Part shown: positions 35,132-42,591 of the stretch, in pieces
How the letters are laid out: every line of letters starts with the position of its first letter
Numbering within the stretch: position 1 is the stretch's first letter
NCBI RefSeq assembly: GCF_900105945.1
Contig: NZ_FNSO01000004.1
Location: forward strand, 4,960,001-5,024,000
Reading direction: 5' to 3'
DNA length: 64,000 nucleotides
Source: Amycolatopsis tolypomycina
GTDB taxonomy: Bacteria; Actinomycetota; Actinomycetes; Mycobacteriales; Pseudonocardiaceae
Position numbers and translations under genes: made by a program
Notes under the pieces: generated by a model
What the model was told of the DNA's origin: nothing
The model's input: the letters and a program-made list of their open reading frames with translations, nothing else
Database searches by the model: none

Positions 35132-35971
35132 CTACTTGCCCCCGGTCGTGGCGATTCCGCGGACGAGGTAGCGCTGTCCGAAGAGGAAGGCCAGGAAGAT
35201 CGGGAGGAGTGAGAGCACGCTCATCGCGAACAGCGAGCCCCACGAGGTGGTCGACGTGGCGTCGACGAACGAGCGCAGGGCGACCGGCACGGTGTACATC
35301 TGCGGGTCGGTCAGGTAGATCAGCTGGCTGAAGAAGTCGTTCCACGTCCAGATGAACGTGAAGATCGTCGTGGTGGCCAGCGCCGGCTTCATCAGCGGCA
35401 GGATGACGCGCAGGAAAATCCTCGGGTGCCCGCAGCCGTCGATGCGGGCCGCCTCGTCCAGCTCCCGCGGCAGCCCGCGGATGAACTGCACCATGAGGAA
35501 GACGAAGAACGCGTCGGTGGCCAGCACCTTCGGCACGATCAGCGGCAGGAACGTGTTCACCCAGCCCAGCTGGGAGAACAGGATGTACTGCGGCACGATG
35601 ATCACGTGGATCGGCAGCATGATGGTGCCGAGCATGACGGCGAACCACCAGCGCTTGCCGGTGAATTCCAAGCGCGCGAACGCATAAGCCGCCATGGAGC
35701 AGGACACCAGGTTGCCGAGGATGCAGCCCAGGACGACGATCGCCGAGTTGATCAGGTAGTGGCCGAACGGCGACGCGAGCGCGTTCCAGCCGTCGGCGTA
35801 GTTCTGCACCCGCAGGTGGTCCAGCACCAGGCCGGGGCTGCGGAAGATCTCGTCGTTCGGCCGCAGCGAGCTGACGACCATCCACAGCACGGGGTAGAGC
35901 ATGACCACGGCGAGCAGCACCAGGCCGAGGTGCTTGCCGGCGGCCCGCAGGCGCGTGAGCTCAGTTGTCAT
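35132..35971 (-). CDS. CUT1 sugar ABC transporter permease (MalG-like)
   Basis: A 279-residue permease with six hydrophobic segments and an EAA loop reading LPRELDEAARIDGCGHPRIF. The ATG overlaps the preceding permease gene by 11 bp. No ATPase gene is nearby, so a shared MsiK-like ATPase is expected. Confidence 0.92.
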   Translation of the reverse strand: MTTELTRLRAAGKHLGLVLLAVVMLYPVLWMVVSSLRPNDEIFRSPGLVLDHLRVQNYADGWNALASPFGHYLINSAIVVLGCILGNLVSCSMAAYAFARLEFTGKRWWFAVMLGTIMLPIHVIIVPQYILFSQLGWVNTFLPLIVPKVLATDAFFVFLMVQFIRGLPRELDEAARIDGCGHPRIFLRVILPLMKPALATTTIFTFIWTWNDFFSQLIYLTDPQMYTVPVALRSFVDATSTTSWGSLFAMSVLSLLPIFLAFLFGQRYLVRGIATTGGK

Positions 35972-36884
35972 AGAACACCCAGAACCTCGACGCCCAGAAG
36001 TTGAGACCGGTGATCCCGGCGATCATCAGCAGCAGCGACCACGCCAGCGCCGAGGCGTAACCCATGTCGAAGCGCGCGAAACCCTGCTGGTACAGGTAAA
36101 GCGTGTAGAGCATGGTGGAGTCCGAGGGACCGCCGGTGCCGCCGGAGACGACGAACGCCTGGGTGAACGACTGGAACGCGTGGATGATCTGCAGCACCAC
36201 GTTGAAGAAGACGATCGGTGACAGCAGCGGCAGCGTAATCCGCCGGAATCGCGTCCACCGGCCCGCACCGTCGATGGCGGCGGCCTCGTAGTACATCGCC
36301 GGGATCTGCCGCAGCCCGGCCAGGAAGATGACCATCGGCGCGCCGAACGTCCACACGTTGAGCACGATCAGGGTGGACAGCGCGGAAGACGGGTCGGAGA
36401 TCCAGCCGTGCCCGCTGATCCCGACAAGGCCGAGCGCGCGGTTGACCAGTCCCTCGGTGCCGAAGATCTGCCGCCACAGCACCGCGATCGCGACGCTCGA
36501 GCCCAGCAGCGACGGCAGGTAGAACGCCGATCGGTAGAACGCCAGCCCGCGCATACCCCGGTCCAGCAGCATCGCGATCCCCAGTGCGCACGCCAGCTGC
36601 AAAGGCACGGACACCAGGACGTAGGTGAAGGTCACGCCCAATGCGTTGTGCAGCCGTTCGTCGGTGAAGATCCGGGCGAAGTTGCCCAGCCCGATGAACC
36701 GGGGCGGCTGGATCAGGTTGTACTTGGTGAACCCGAGCCCGAGTGACGCCGCGATCGGCCCGGCGGTGAAGAACACCAGGCCGGCGAACCACGGCAGCAG
36801 GAACCAGAACGCGGCCTTGTTGTTCCGCCCGGAGGACCGCACGCCGCGGCGCCGCAGTCCACGGAGTTCGTCGAGGCTGCTCAC
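35961..36884 (-). CDS. CUT1 sugar ABC transporter permease (MalF-like)
   Basis: A 307-residue permease with six membrane segments and an EAA loop (MYYEAAAIDGAGRWTRFRRI). It is the first gene of the operon permease-permease-binding protein-Gfo/Idh-PmoA. A LacI-type operator lies 25 bp upstream of the start, and the LacI gene at 36962 on the same strand ends 77 bp upstream. Confidence 0.92.
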   Translation of the reverse strand: MSSLDELRGLRRRGVRSSGRNNKAAFWFLLPWFAGLVFFTAGPIAASLGLGFTKYNLIQPPRFIGLGNFARIFTDERLHNALGVTFTYVLVSVPLQLACALGIAMLLDRGMRGLAFYRSAFYLPSLLGSSVAIAVLWRQIFGTEGLVNRALGLVGISGHGWISDPSSALSTLIVLNVWTFGAPMVIFLAGLRQIPAMYYEAAAIDGAGRWTRFRRITLPLLSPIVFFNVVLQIIHAFQSFTQAFVVSGGTGGPSDSTMLYTLYLYQQGFARFDMGYASALAWSLLLMIAGITGLNFWASRFWVFYDN

Positions 36885-36908
36885 CCCGTCGACTCTTCGG
36901 CGAGTCTC

Positions 36909-36922
36909 GGAAAACGCATTCC
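36909..36922. promoter_or_regulatory. LacI-type operator (GGAAAACG class), importer operon
   Basis: GGAAAACGCATTCC is an imperfect palindrome with central CG, 25 bp before the first permease gene. It shares the GGAA...TTCC ends with three other sites at 38086, 40067 and 40176. Confidence 0.6.
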
Positions 36923-36961
36923 TGGAGTGTGGCGCGCGACACCCCGACCGTCAAGAGCCGA

Positions 36962-37996
36962 TCAGCGGGTGCGTTCGGCGGTGCTGTCCCGGACCACCAG
37001 GCGTCCTTCGACGGTCACGTGGGTGATCGCTCCGGGGTCGCCCAGCGCGAGGCGGATCGCCTCGGTGCCGGCGTAGGCCAGTGGCAGCGCCACGGTGGTG
37101 AGCCTCGGCGTGACGTTGACCGCCAGCCGGATGTCGTCGAACCCGGTCAGCGACACGTCGGCCGGCACCGACACCCCCGCCTCGCGGAAGGCCCGGAGCA
37201 CGCCGACCGCGATCAGGTCGTTGGCCGCCACCACGGCGTCGGTCCCGGCCAGCCCCTCGGCGACCAGCCGGCGGCCCGCCTCGATACCGCCCTCCCGGCT
37301 CACCGCGCAGTGCACGATCCGCACCTCGGCCTCCGTGACACCGCCCGCCCGGAGCCCGTCGAGGAACCCGGCGGTCCGGGCGGCCGGAGCGGCCTGGTCA
37401 CGGGCGCCCGCGATGATCGTGACGCGCCGGTGTCCCGTCCCGGCCACGAACTCGCCGAGCCGGCGGGCGGCGCCCCGGTTGTCGAACCCGACCGAGTGGA
37501 ACGGCAGGTCCGTGTCGCCGACGACCACCACCCGCCCCCCGTCGCGCTCGTAGGCGCGCAGTTCTTCGAGGAGCCGGCCGGCCAGCGCGCCGGCCTCCAC
37601 CCGGCCCGAGGTCAGGACCAGCGCCCGCGGCCGCAGCGCCCGGACGTTGCGGATGGTCTCCAGCTGCCGCCCGGGATCGCCGTGGGTCGCCGACACCGTG
37701 ACGAACGCGCCGGTCGTACTGGCCGCCCGCTCCATCGCCGACACCACGATCGCCATCGACGGCGTGGTGAGGTCATCGGCAACCAGCGCCAGCGACCCGC
37801 TCGTCCCCCGCATCGCCCGCGCGGACGCGTCCGCGGTGTACCGCAGCCGCTCGGCCGCAGCCAGCACGCGCTCCCGGTACTCGGGCGCAACGGTCCGTGA
37901 GCTGGCGCCCAGCACCCGCGAGGCGGTGGCCAGCGACACCCCGGCCGCCGCCGCCACGTCGTGCAGCGTCACCGTGTCCCGTGCCGGATGCGGCAT
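36962..37996 (-). CDS. LacI-family transcriptional regulator
   Basis: A 344-residue LacI/GalR protein. The helix-turn-helix is in residues about 8-32 (LHDVAAAAGVSLATASRVLG), followed by hinge and sugar-binding domain. I chose ATG 37996 because the DNA-binding domain begins right after it. It is divergent from a second LacI gene with a shared operator between them and lies just upstream of the importer operon it probably controls. Confidence 0.9.
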   Translation of the reverse strand: MPHPARDTVTLHDVAAAAGVSLATASRVLGASSRTVAPEYRERVLAAAERLRYTADASARAMRGTSGSLALVADDLTTPSMAIVVSAMERAASTTGAFVTVSATHGDPGRQLETIRNVRALRPRALVLTSGRVEAGALAGRLLEELRAYERDGGRVVVVGDTDLPFHSVGFDNRGAARRLGEFVAGTGHRRVTIIAGARDQAAPAARTAGFLDGLRAGGVTEAEVRIVHCAVSREGGIEAGRRLVAEGLAGTDAVVAANDLIAVGVLRAFREAGVSVPADVSLTGFDDIRLAVNVTPRLTTVALPLAYAGTEAIRLALGDPGAITHVTVEGRLVVRDSTAERTR

Positions 37997-38085
37997 CCCC
38001 ACCCCACTTCGAACGCGCCGACGTCCGGACACCATAAGCTCCGGGCAGCCGCCGGGGAATTGCCTGTCATCGTCGAGTCACTGTC

Positions 38086-38099
38086 GGAAAACGTATTCC
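38086..38099. promoter_or_regulatory. LacI-type operator (GGAAAACG class) between divergent LacI genes
   Basis: GGAAAACGTATTCC lies in the 162-bp gap between the two LacI genes, 60 bp before the plus-strand one. It differs from the site at 36909 at one position only, so the same protein should bind both. Confidence 0.6.
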
Positions 38100-38158
38100 A
38101 TCACCTATCGTCGGGCTTGACAAGAACCTCGCGAAGCAAGGGAAAGAGTTCGCCCCGT

Positions 38159-39184
38159 ATGACAGAGCAAGGCACCGGCTCCTCCCCCACCCTGCTGGAC
38201 GTCGCCAGGGAAGCAGGCGTGTCGGCGGCCACGGCCTCGCGCGCGCTCAACGGCAGTACCCGCACCGTCAGTGCGGAGAAGCTGGCCCTGGTGCTCCAGG
38301 CCGCGGAGCGGCTCGGCTACGCGCCGAACCTTTCCGCGCAGGCCACCGCCCGGGGCTCGACGAAGACGGTGGCGCTGATCGTGCACGACATCGCCGACCC
38401 GTACTTCTCCTCCATCGCCGCGGGGATCGTGGAAGGCGCCGAGGCCGCGGGGCTGACCGTGACCATGGCGGTCACCGGCCGGTCACCGGACCGGGAACTG
38501 GAGATCGTTTCGATCCTGCGTGGCCACCGGCCGCACGCCATCGTGCTCGCCGGCAGCCGGATCGGGGACGACCAGGAAACCCTCGCCGGGGAGCTGCGCG
38601 CGTACCGGACCGCGGGCGGACGCGTGGCGGTAGTGAGCCAGCCGGGACTGCCGCACGGAACCGTCACGATCGACAACCGCGCGGGGGCCGAGGCACTGGC
38701 GGACGCGCTGGTCGCGCACGGGTACCGGCGATTCGCCATCCTGCGTGGGCCGGACGCCCTCCACACCTCCCGCGACCGAGCGGACGGGTTCGCCGCCGGG
38801 CTGGCCCGGGCCGGGATCGAGGCGCTCGACGCGGTCGAAGCCGAATTCACCGAAGACGGTGGCCACGCTGCCATGACCGGCCTGCTCGGCCGCGGCAGCG
38901 ACGACATCGAGCTCGTGTTCGCGGTCAACGATGTCATGGCGATCGGCGCCATGCGAGCACTGCGCGACGCGGGCCTGGTTCCCGGACGCGACCTCGCCGT
39001 GGCGGGGTTCGACGACGTCGCCGCGGCCGTCGACGTCGACCCCGCCCTGACCACCGTCACCGTGCCCACGCGGGCGATGGGCCTGCGCGCAATCGAACTC
39101 GCACTGGCCGGGGCGGACGAGCCCGAGCTCGTGTGGCTGCCGACGAGCGTCGTCCTGCGGGAAAGCACTCCTCGGCGCGGCTAG
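38159..39184 (+). CDS. LacI-family transcriptional regulator
   Basis: A 341-residue LacI/GalR protein. The helix-turn-helix is residues about 11-35 (LLDVAREAGVSAATASRALN), followed by the sugar-binding domain. ATG 38159 has GGGAAAGAG upstream; the longer open frame crosses the operator and is rejected. It shares a CTAG tetranucleotide as stop codon with the convergent GH16 gene (39181-39184). It is one of two candidates for the protein that binds the four GGAAAACG-class operators. Confidence 0.9.
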   Translation: MTEQGTGSSPTLLDVAREAGVSAATASRALNGSTRTVSAEKLALVLQAAERLGYAPNLSAQATARGSTKTVALIVHDIADPYFSSIAAGIVEGAEAAGLTVTMAVTGRSPDRELEIVSILRGHRPHAIVLAGSRIGDDQETLAGELRAYRTAGGRVAVVSQPGLPHGTVTIDNRAGAEALADALVAHGYRRFAILRGPDALHTSRDRADGFAAGLARAGIEALDAVEAEFTEDGGHAAMTGLLGRGSDDIELVFAVNDVMAIGAMRALRDAGLVPGRDLAVAGFDDVAAAVDVDPALTTVTVPTRAMGLRAIELALAGADEPELVWLPTSVVLRESTPRRG

Positions 39185-40032
39185 GCCTTGTGGTAGGCCC
39201 GGAAGTAGTCGACCACGAACTCCTTCGGCCTCGGGTCCTTCGGGTCCACGGTGCCCGTCCAGCCCGCGTTCTCGTAGATGCCCAGCAGGAACACCGAGGC
39301 GTAGGCCGGGGAGGCATTGATCGTCTTCGTGAGCTTGTTGTCGACGTAGAGCTTGAGCTGCGTCGGCGTCCACTCGAGCCCGTAGATGTGCATCCCGCCC
39401 GCCAGGTCGAAGCCGGTCCCGATCGAGTTGTTGACCTCCGGGACAGCCGGATCCGACCACTTGTGCAGGCTGAAGTTGAAGTTGCGCGGCGTGCGGCCCG
39501 GGTGCTCCATGATGTCGATTTCGGCGTTCTGGGTCGCCGTGTCCTGCTTCCCGACCGTCCAGAACGCGGCGTGGAGACCGCTTCTCGCGGAGGTCCTGCC
39601 GCGGATCTCGAAGTACCCGTACTTGGGCGCGTACTTCCAGACGGCGGGGATCGTGTGGTCCTGCGGGGAGGTCTTGTGCAGTCCGGTCCGCTGCCCGGTC
39701 TGGATGCTGGAGACCTTCATCGGATCGCCGGCGTAGTAGGTCGGCTGGTCGTCGTCGATCCGCAGCACGAGGGCGCCGTTGCGGAACCCGTACCGTGCAC
39801 GCGAACGCCATTCCGGCGTGCGCGATTCCAGGTAGTGCGTGACCCAGAGGTTTGGGTCGAGACTCCCGTTGAACTCGTCGTGCCGGTCGAGTACCCACCC
39901 GGGCTTGTCCAGCGGGTTCGGCGGCGTGTCCGCCCCCTGGGCGGCGGGGGCGAACCCGACGCAGGCCAGCACCGCGGCGGCCAGCGCCGGCCAGACGGAG
40001 GTTCTTCCGGTGAAGCGTCGCATGCCTGTCAT
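39181..40032 (-). CDS. Secreted GH16 beta-glucanase/galactanase
   Basis: A 283-residue GH16 enzyme. A signal peptide (residues 1 to about 33, ending AQG-A) precedes the beta-jelly-roll catalytic domain. The active-site line EIDIMEHPG supplies nucleophile Glu171, Asp173 and acid/base Glu176. ATG 40032 is preferred because GGGAG lies just upstream. The family hydrolyses beta-1,3/1,4-glucans or beta-galactans; placement in a galactan locus is compatible with either. An operator of the GGAAAACG class lies 35 bp upstream. Confidence 0.92.
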   Translation of the reverse strand: MTGMRRFTGRTSVWPALAAAVLACVGFAPAAQGADTPPNPLDKPGWVLDRHDEFNGSLDPNLWVTHYLESRTPEWRSRARYGFRNGALVLRIDDDQPTYYAGDPMKVSSIQTGQRTGLHKTSPQDHTIPAVWKYAPKYGYFEIRGRTSARSGLHAAFWTVGKQDTATQNAEIDIMEHPGRTPRNFNFSLHKWSDPAVPEVNNSIGTGFDLAGGMHIYGLEWTPTQLKLYVDNKLTKTINASPAYASVFLLGIYENAGWTGTVDPKDPRPKEFVVDYFRAYHKA

Positions 40033-40066
40033 GGTTCTCCCGCCCGTCCGGTGGCTCCGATGCCTT

Positions 40067-40080
40067 GGAAAGCGTTTTCC
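40067..40080. promoter_or_regulatory. LacI-type operator (GGAAAACG class) before GH16
   Basis: GGAAAGCGTTTTCC is a near-perfect palindrome 35 bp upstream of the GH16 start and the closest to a symmetric consensus of the four related sites. Confidence 0.6.
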
Positions 40081-40175
40081 GACCTGTCGGCCCATGATGC
40101 CGCAAAACTCCGACCGGCAACACCCCTTCGACTGATCTACCTCGATCGAAGTGCAGCTGACCCGGCCATCGGTTC

Positions 40176-40189
40176 GGAACGCGTTTTCC
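40176..40189. promoter_or_regulatory. LacI-type operator (GGAAAACG class) before the DJ-1/PfpI gene
   Basis: GGAACGCGTTTTCC lies 88 bp before the DJ-1/PfpI start and 96 bp from the GH16 site. It completes a set of four similar sites in 3.3 kb. Because it faces a divergent gene pair, it could help regulate either. Confidence 0.5.
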
Positions 40190-40276
40190 GAAAGTTCGAT
40201 CGACAGTCCTGCGTGCGCCCGAGTGGCCTCGTACGATGCGGGAGCAAGATCGACACCGGCGGGAAAGGCTGGACGT

Positions 40277-40981
40277 ATGACCGAGGCACTCTTCGTGGTC
40301 ACCGGAGCGGACCACTGGACCTTGACCGACGGCACGAAGCACCCGACCGGCTACTGGGCCGAGGAGCTGGCGGAGCCGCACCGGATCTTCCGCGAAGCGG
40401 GTTTCACGATCACGGTCGTCACCCCGGGTGGCGTAGCGCCCACGGTGGACGGCACCAGCCGGTCCGCGGCGGGCAACGGCGGCGACGAGCAGCGCGCCCA
40501 CCGGCTCGGCGAGTACCTCGACGGCATCAAGGCCGAACTCGACCACCCCGCCCGGCTCGAAGAGGTGAACCCGGAGGACTACGACCTGGTGTTCGTCCCC
40601 GGCGGACACGGCCCCATGGAAGACCTCGCCGTCTCCCCCGCCACCGGCCGGCTCCTGACCTCCACCCTCGACGCCGGCAAGATCCTCGGAGTCCTTTGCC
40701 ACGCACCCGCCGCCCTGCTCGCAGCCGAGCGCCCGGACGGCTCGTGGCCCTTCGCGGGCTACCGCATGACTTCGTTCACCAACGCCGAAGAAGCGGCGAA
40801 CGGCTTCGCGGCCAAAGCCCCATGGCTGGTCGAGGACCGCCTCCGAGCCCTCGGAGCGGATTTCGTCGCGGCGGCGCCGTGGTCGTCGCACGTCGTCGTC
40901 GACCGCAACCTCTACACCGGGCAGAACCCCTTCTCCTCGGTGGAGCTCGCGAACACGATCGTCACCGCGACCGGTCGGTGA
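40277..40981 (+). CDS. DJ-1/PfpI-family protein (Hsp31-like)
   Basis: A 234-residue class I glutamine-amidotransferase-like protein. The nucleophile elbow is LCHAPAA with Cys141 and His142, the GGHGPMEDL loop lies at 109-117, and an early Glu (WAEELAEP segment) may complete the triad. Members act as glutathione-independent glyoxalases/deglycases or chaperones. The start is ATG 40277. It is divergent from GH16, with two LacI-type operators between; linkage to sugar catabolism would suit detoxification of sugar-derived carbonyls, which is inference. Confidence 0.88.
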   Translation: MTEALFVVTGADHWTLTDGTKHPTGYWAEELAEPHRIFREAGFTITVVTPGGVAPTVDGTSRSAAGNGGDEQRAHRLGEYLDGIKAELDHPARLEEVNPEDYDLVFVPGGHGPMEDLAVSPATGRLLTSTLDAGKILGVLCHAPAALLAAERPDGSWPFAGYRMTSFTNAEEAANGFAAKAPWLVEDRLRALGADFVAAAPWSSHVVVDRNLYTGQNPFSSVELANTIVTATGR

Positions 40982-41039
40982 TCCCTCGTGTCAGGCCACT
41001 CCTGAGATGGTCGAGTCTGCCGCTGATCGAGGCCCGAAC

Positions 41040-41570
41040 CTATGCGGCCCGCTGATATTGCCGCGCACTGGACAGGTCTCGCTGGCGGCGTGCCGCGAGC
41101 GGGTGGGGCTCCCCCGTCATGGCTGCAAGAGCAGCACCGACTTCGTGGAGATCGGCGCGGACGTAGGTGGTCGTGGTGCCGGCGTCGCTTTTACCGGTAT
41201 GTCCCGCATACTCCCGCACGATCCCGTACCCGAAGTTCCGCTCGACCCAGGTCAGGGTCGTGTGCCGTAGCCAGTGCGTGGTGACCCCCTGCCTCGCGAC
41301 CCACGGCAGGTGCTTGCCCAAGCGCGTCCACTTCTCGGTGTGCAGCCGCAGGATGAGCAGGTCGAGTTCCGGGTCGTTTCCGGTCGCCGCGGCGACGTCG
41401 TTGATCTCGGCGAGCCGATCGTTCGGCAAGGCTCGTCGGGTGCTGGCCGGCCGCCGAGGCTTGGGAACGCGTGTCGCCGGGTTGTCCGCCTCGGCGATCA
41501 GCTGATCGGCGACAGCGTGCCGGTACATGCACCGGAGCGCAGCGATCAAATGCTCGCTTGATCAGCGTGT
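41040..41570 (-). pseudogene. Decayed tyrosine recombinase (phage-type integrase)
   Basis: The frame keeps an N-terminal piece (ALRCMYRHAVAD) and the C-terminal catalytic block: THWLRHTTLTW with the conserved HxxR, then YAGHT and the GTTTTYVRA end with the nucleophile Tyr. The central segment is missing: LLILRLHTE, where the first catalytic Arg region should begin, jumps straight to KWTRLGKHLPWV. The N-terminal SAM-like domain is also cut by an in-frame stop. It is thus a non-functional remnant of an integrated element, marking the border between the sugar and ion regions. Confidence 0.75.
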
Positions 41571-41945
41571 TGAAGTTCAAACGACCGGCTGACCGGGGAC
41601 GTCGACCACCGGTCAGAGGCGTCGCCCGTCGCCTGCGCGACGACGGCCTGGGCCGCTGCTCCCCGCTTGGACCCGAACCAAGAACCCTCCGGTTGACTGG
41701 AGGTTCCAGAGGTGGGGCGGCGTCAGTCGATCAAGCTGGGATGTTTGCATTCGCCCTTACCCTGATTCGGTGTCAATCGACACCGTTCATGGAGCATGAA
41801 TACTCCCTCGTTTTTGATCATCAAGCGACGAAGGCAGCTCGTCAGGGTGACCTGATCGTGACGATCGGGAAGCCCTCTATTTTCGGCATGCTTCGCCTGA
41901 CGCCAATCAACTCGGCTTCGCCCAACCTCCCGGCCGACGGCGTTG
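41571..41945. other. Gene-poor patch after the integrase remnant
   Basis: About 375 bp hold no gene I can support. On the minus strand 41666-41682 can fold as a T-arm-like stem-loop (CTTGG/CCAAG with a TTCGGGT loop), and 41686-41703 forms a second hairpin (CCTCC/GGAGG). The loop lacks the invariant A58 of tRNAs, so no tRNA is called. The part from about 41720 is visibly less GC-rich than its surroundings. It may be left over from the element that carried the integrase. Confidence 0.4.
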
Positions 41946-42299
41946 CTACGCGAGCCGAACGTCTCGACTTTGCCGCCTCTGCCCCGGTCTCGCGTGGAGT
42001 TCCTGCTGGTGCTCGACGGCGAGCCGGACGATGTCGGCGACGTGGGGGTCGTCGAGGATGTAGATCTGGTGCTTGCCCTTGCGCCGGGAGCGGACCAGGC
42101 CGGCGAGTTTGAGCTTGCCGAGGTGGTGGCTGACCGTGGCGACGCTCTGCCCGGTTTCCTCGGCGAGGGTGCCGACGTCGTGTTCGGACCGGGTGAGCAG
42201 CCAGAGCAGGTGCAGCCTGACCGTTCCGGACAGCAGGCCGAAGGTGGCGGCCGCGTCCTGGAGCACGTCGGGTGGCAGCGGATCAGGTGGGGCGGTCAC
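41946..42299 (-). CDS. ArsR-family regulator beside mgtA
   Basis: A 117-residue winged-helix regulator. The DNA-binding helix-turn-helix is TGQSVATVSHHLGKLKLAGLV (about residues 49-69). It has no Cys at all, so thiolate metal sensing as in ArsR/CadC is excluded, although a His/Asp site (DDPHVAD) could hold a divalent ion. Start is GTG 42299 with GGAAGG eight bases upstream. It is divergent from the mgtA leader with an inverted repeat between, so it probably regulates the Mg transport genes. The signal it reads is unknown. Confidence 0.85.
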   Translation of the reverse strand: MTAPPDPLPPDVLQDAAATFGLLSGTVRLHLLWLLTRSEHDVGTLAEETGQSVATVSHHLGKLKLAGLVRSRRKGKHQIYILDDPHVADIVRLAVEHQQELHARPGQRRQSRDVRLA

Positions 42300-42344
42300 G
42301 GGTTCATCCTTCCGGGTGTCCGGGCAGTGTGACTCACCCCCCGT

Positions 42345-42389
42345 CACTTGGACAAGTGTTTGACTGTTCCGGTCCTGGTGCGCTGTACT
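42345..42389 (+). promoter_or_regulatory. Inverted repeat and promoter of the mgtA leader
   Basis: CACTTG-GA-CAAGTG (42345-42358) is a perfect 6-bp-arm inverted repeat immediately before a good -35 box TTGACT (42360-42365). A -10 like TGTACT (42384-42389) follows at 18-base spacing. A repressor bound to the repeat would touch RNA polymerase, and the nearby ArsR is the likely binder. Confidence 0.55.
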
Positions 42390-42397
42390 GGGTCCCG

Positions 42398-42486
42398 GCC
42401 GCCGCCCTGCCGGGTGGTGGCGCGTGTCCGGGGAAGGAGGTGAGCCGGGTGACCGGCGAAGGAAGTAGTTGCCGCGGCCGCGCGGC
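42398..42486 (+). promoter_or_regulatory. Structured 5' leader upstream of mgtA
   Basis: Three hairpins follow in order: 42398-42406 with 42413-42421 (9 pairs including two G-U); 42444-42448 with 42453-42457 closing a GTGA tetraloop; and 42471-42476 with 42481-42486 (6 G-C pairs). The tetraloop of the middle hairpin contains the GTG that starts a possible 22-codon ORF. No M-box motif is seen. A role in Mg-dependent control is inferred from the gene downstream. Confidence 0.45.
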
Positions 42487-42517
42487 GATCCGGTCCTTTC
42501 CCGCCGAGCCGGGGTAG
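42449..42517 (+). CDS. Possible 22-codon leader ORF upstream of mgtA
   Basis: GTG at 42449, eight bases after a perfect GGAGG, opens a 22-codon frame ending at TAG 42517. The frame is 74 bp before the mgtA ATG and contains the third leader hairpin, so ribosome progress could alter leader folding, as in other mgt leaders. The peptide is Arg/Gly/Ser-rich with a Pro near the end. It could be chance; the strong ribosome-binding site is the main support. Confidence 0.4.
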   Translation: MTGEGSSCRGRAAIRSFPAEPG

Positions 42518-42591
42518 GCCGGGCACGTCCGTGTGGTCCGGGCCCGCCGCCGTTCTGGTGGCTCCGACCTCGATGGACAGGACCTCCCCCG

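Noticed and set aside
38483..40891. 802-residue minus-strand open frame covering LacI, GH16 and DJ-1 genes
   Set aside because: It runs across three supported genes and their operators in the wrong frames.
41666..41682. tRNA gene
   Set aside because: Only a T-arm-like stem-loop is seen; no D-arm, anticodon arm or acceptor pairing, and the A58 position is G.
41789..42112. Small plus-strand protein starting MEHEYSLVFDHQ
   Set aside because: It runs antisense into the ArsR gene, has no recognisable domain and no clear ribosome-binding site.
42390..42591. M-box (ykoK) riboswitch upstream of mgtA
   Set aside because: The conserved M-box segments are not visible; only hairpins and a short ORF can be supported.
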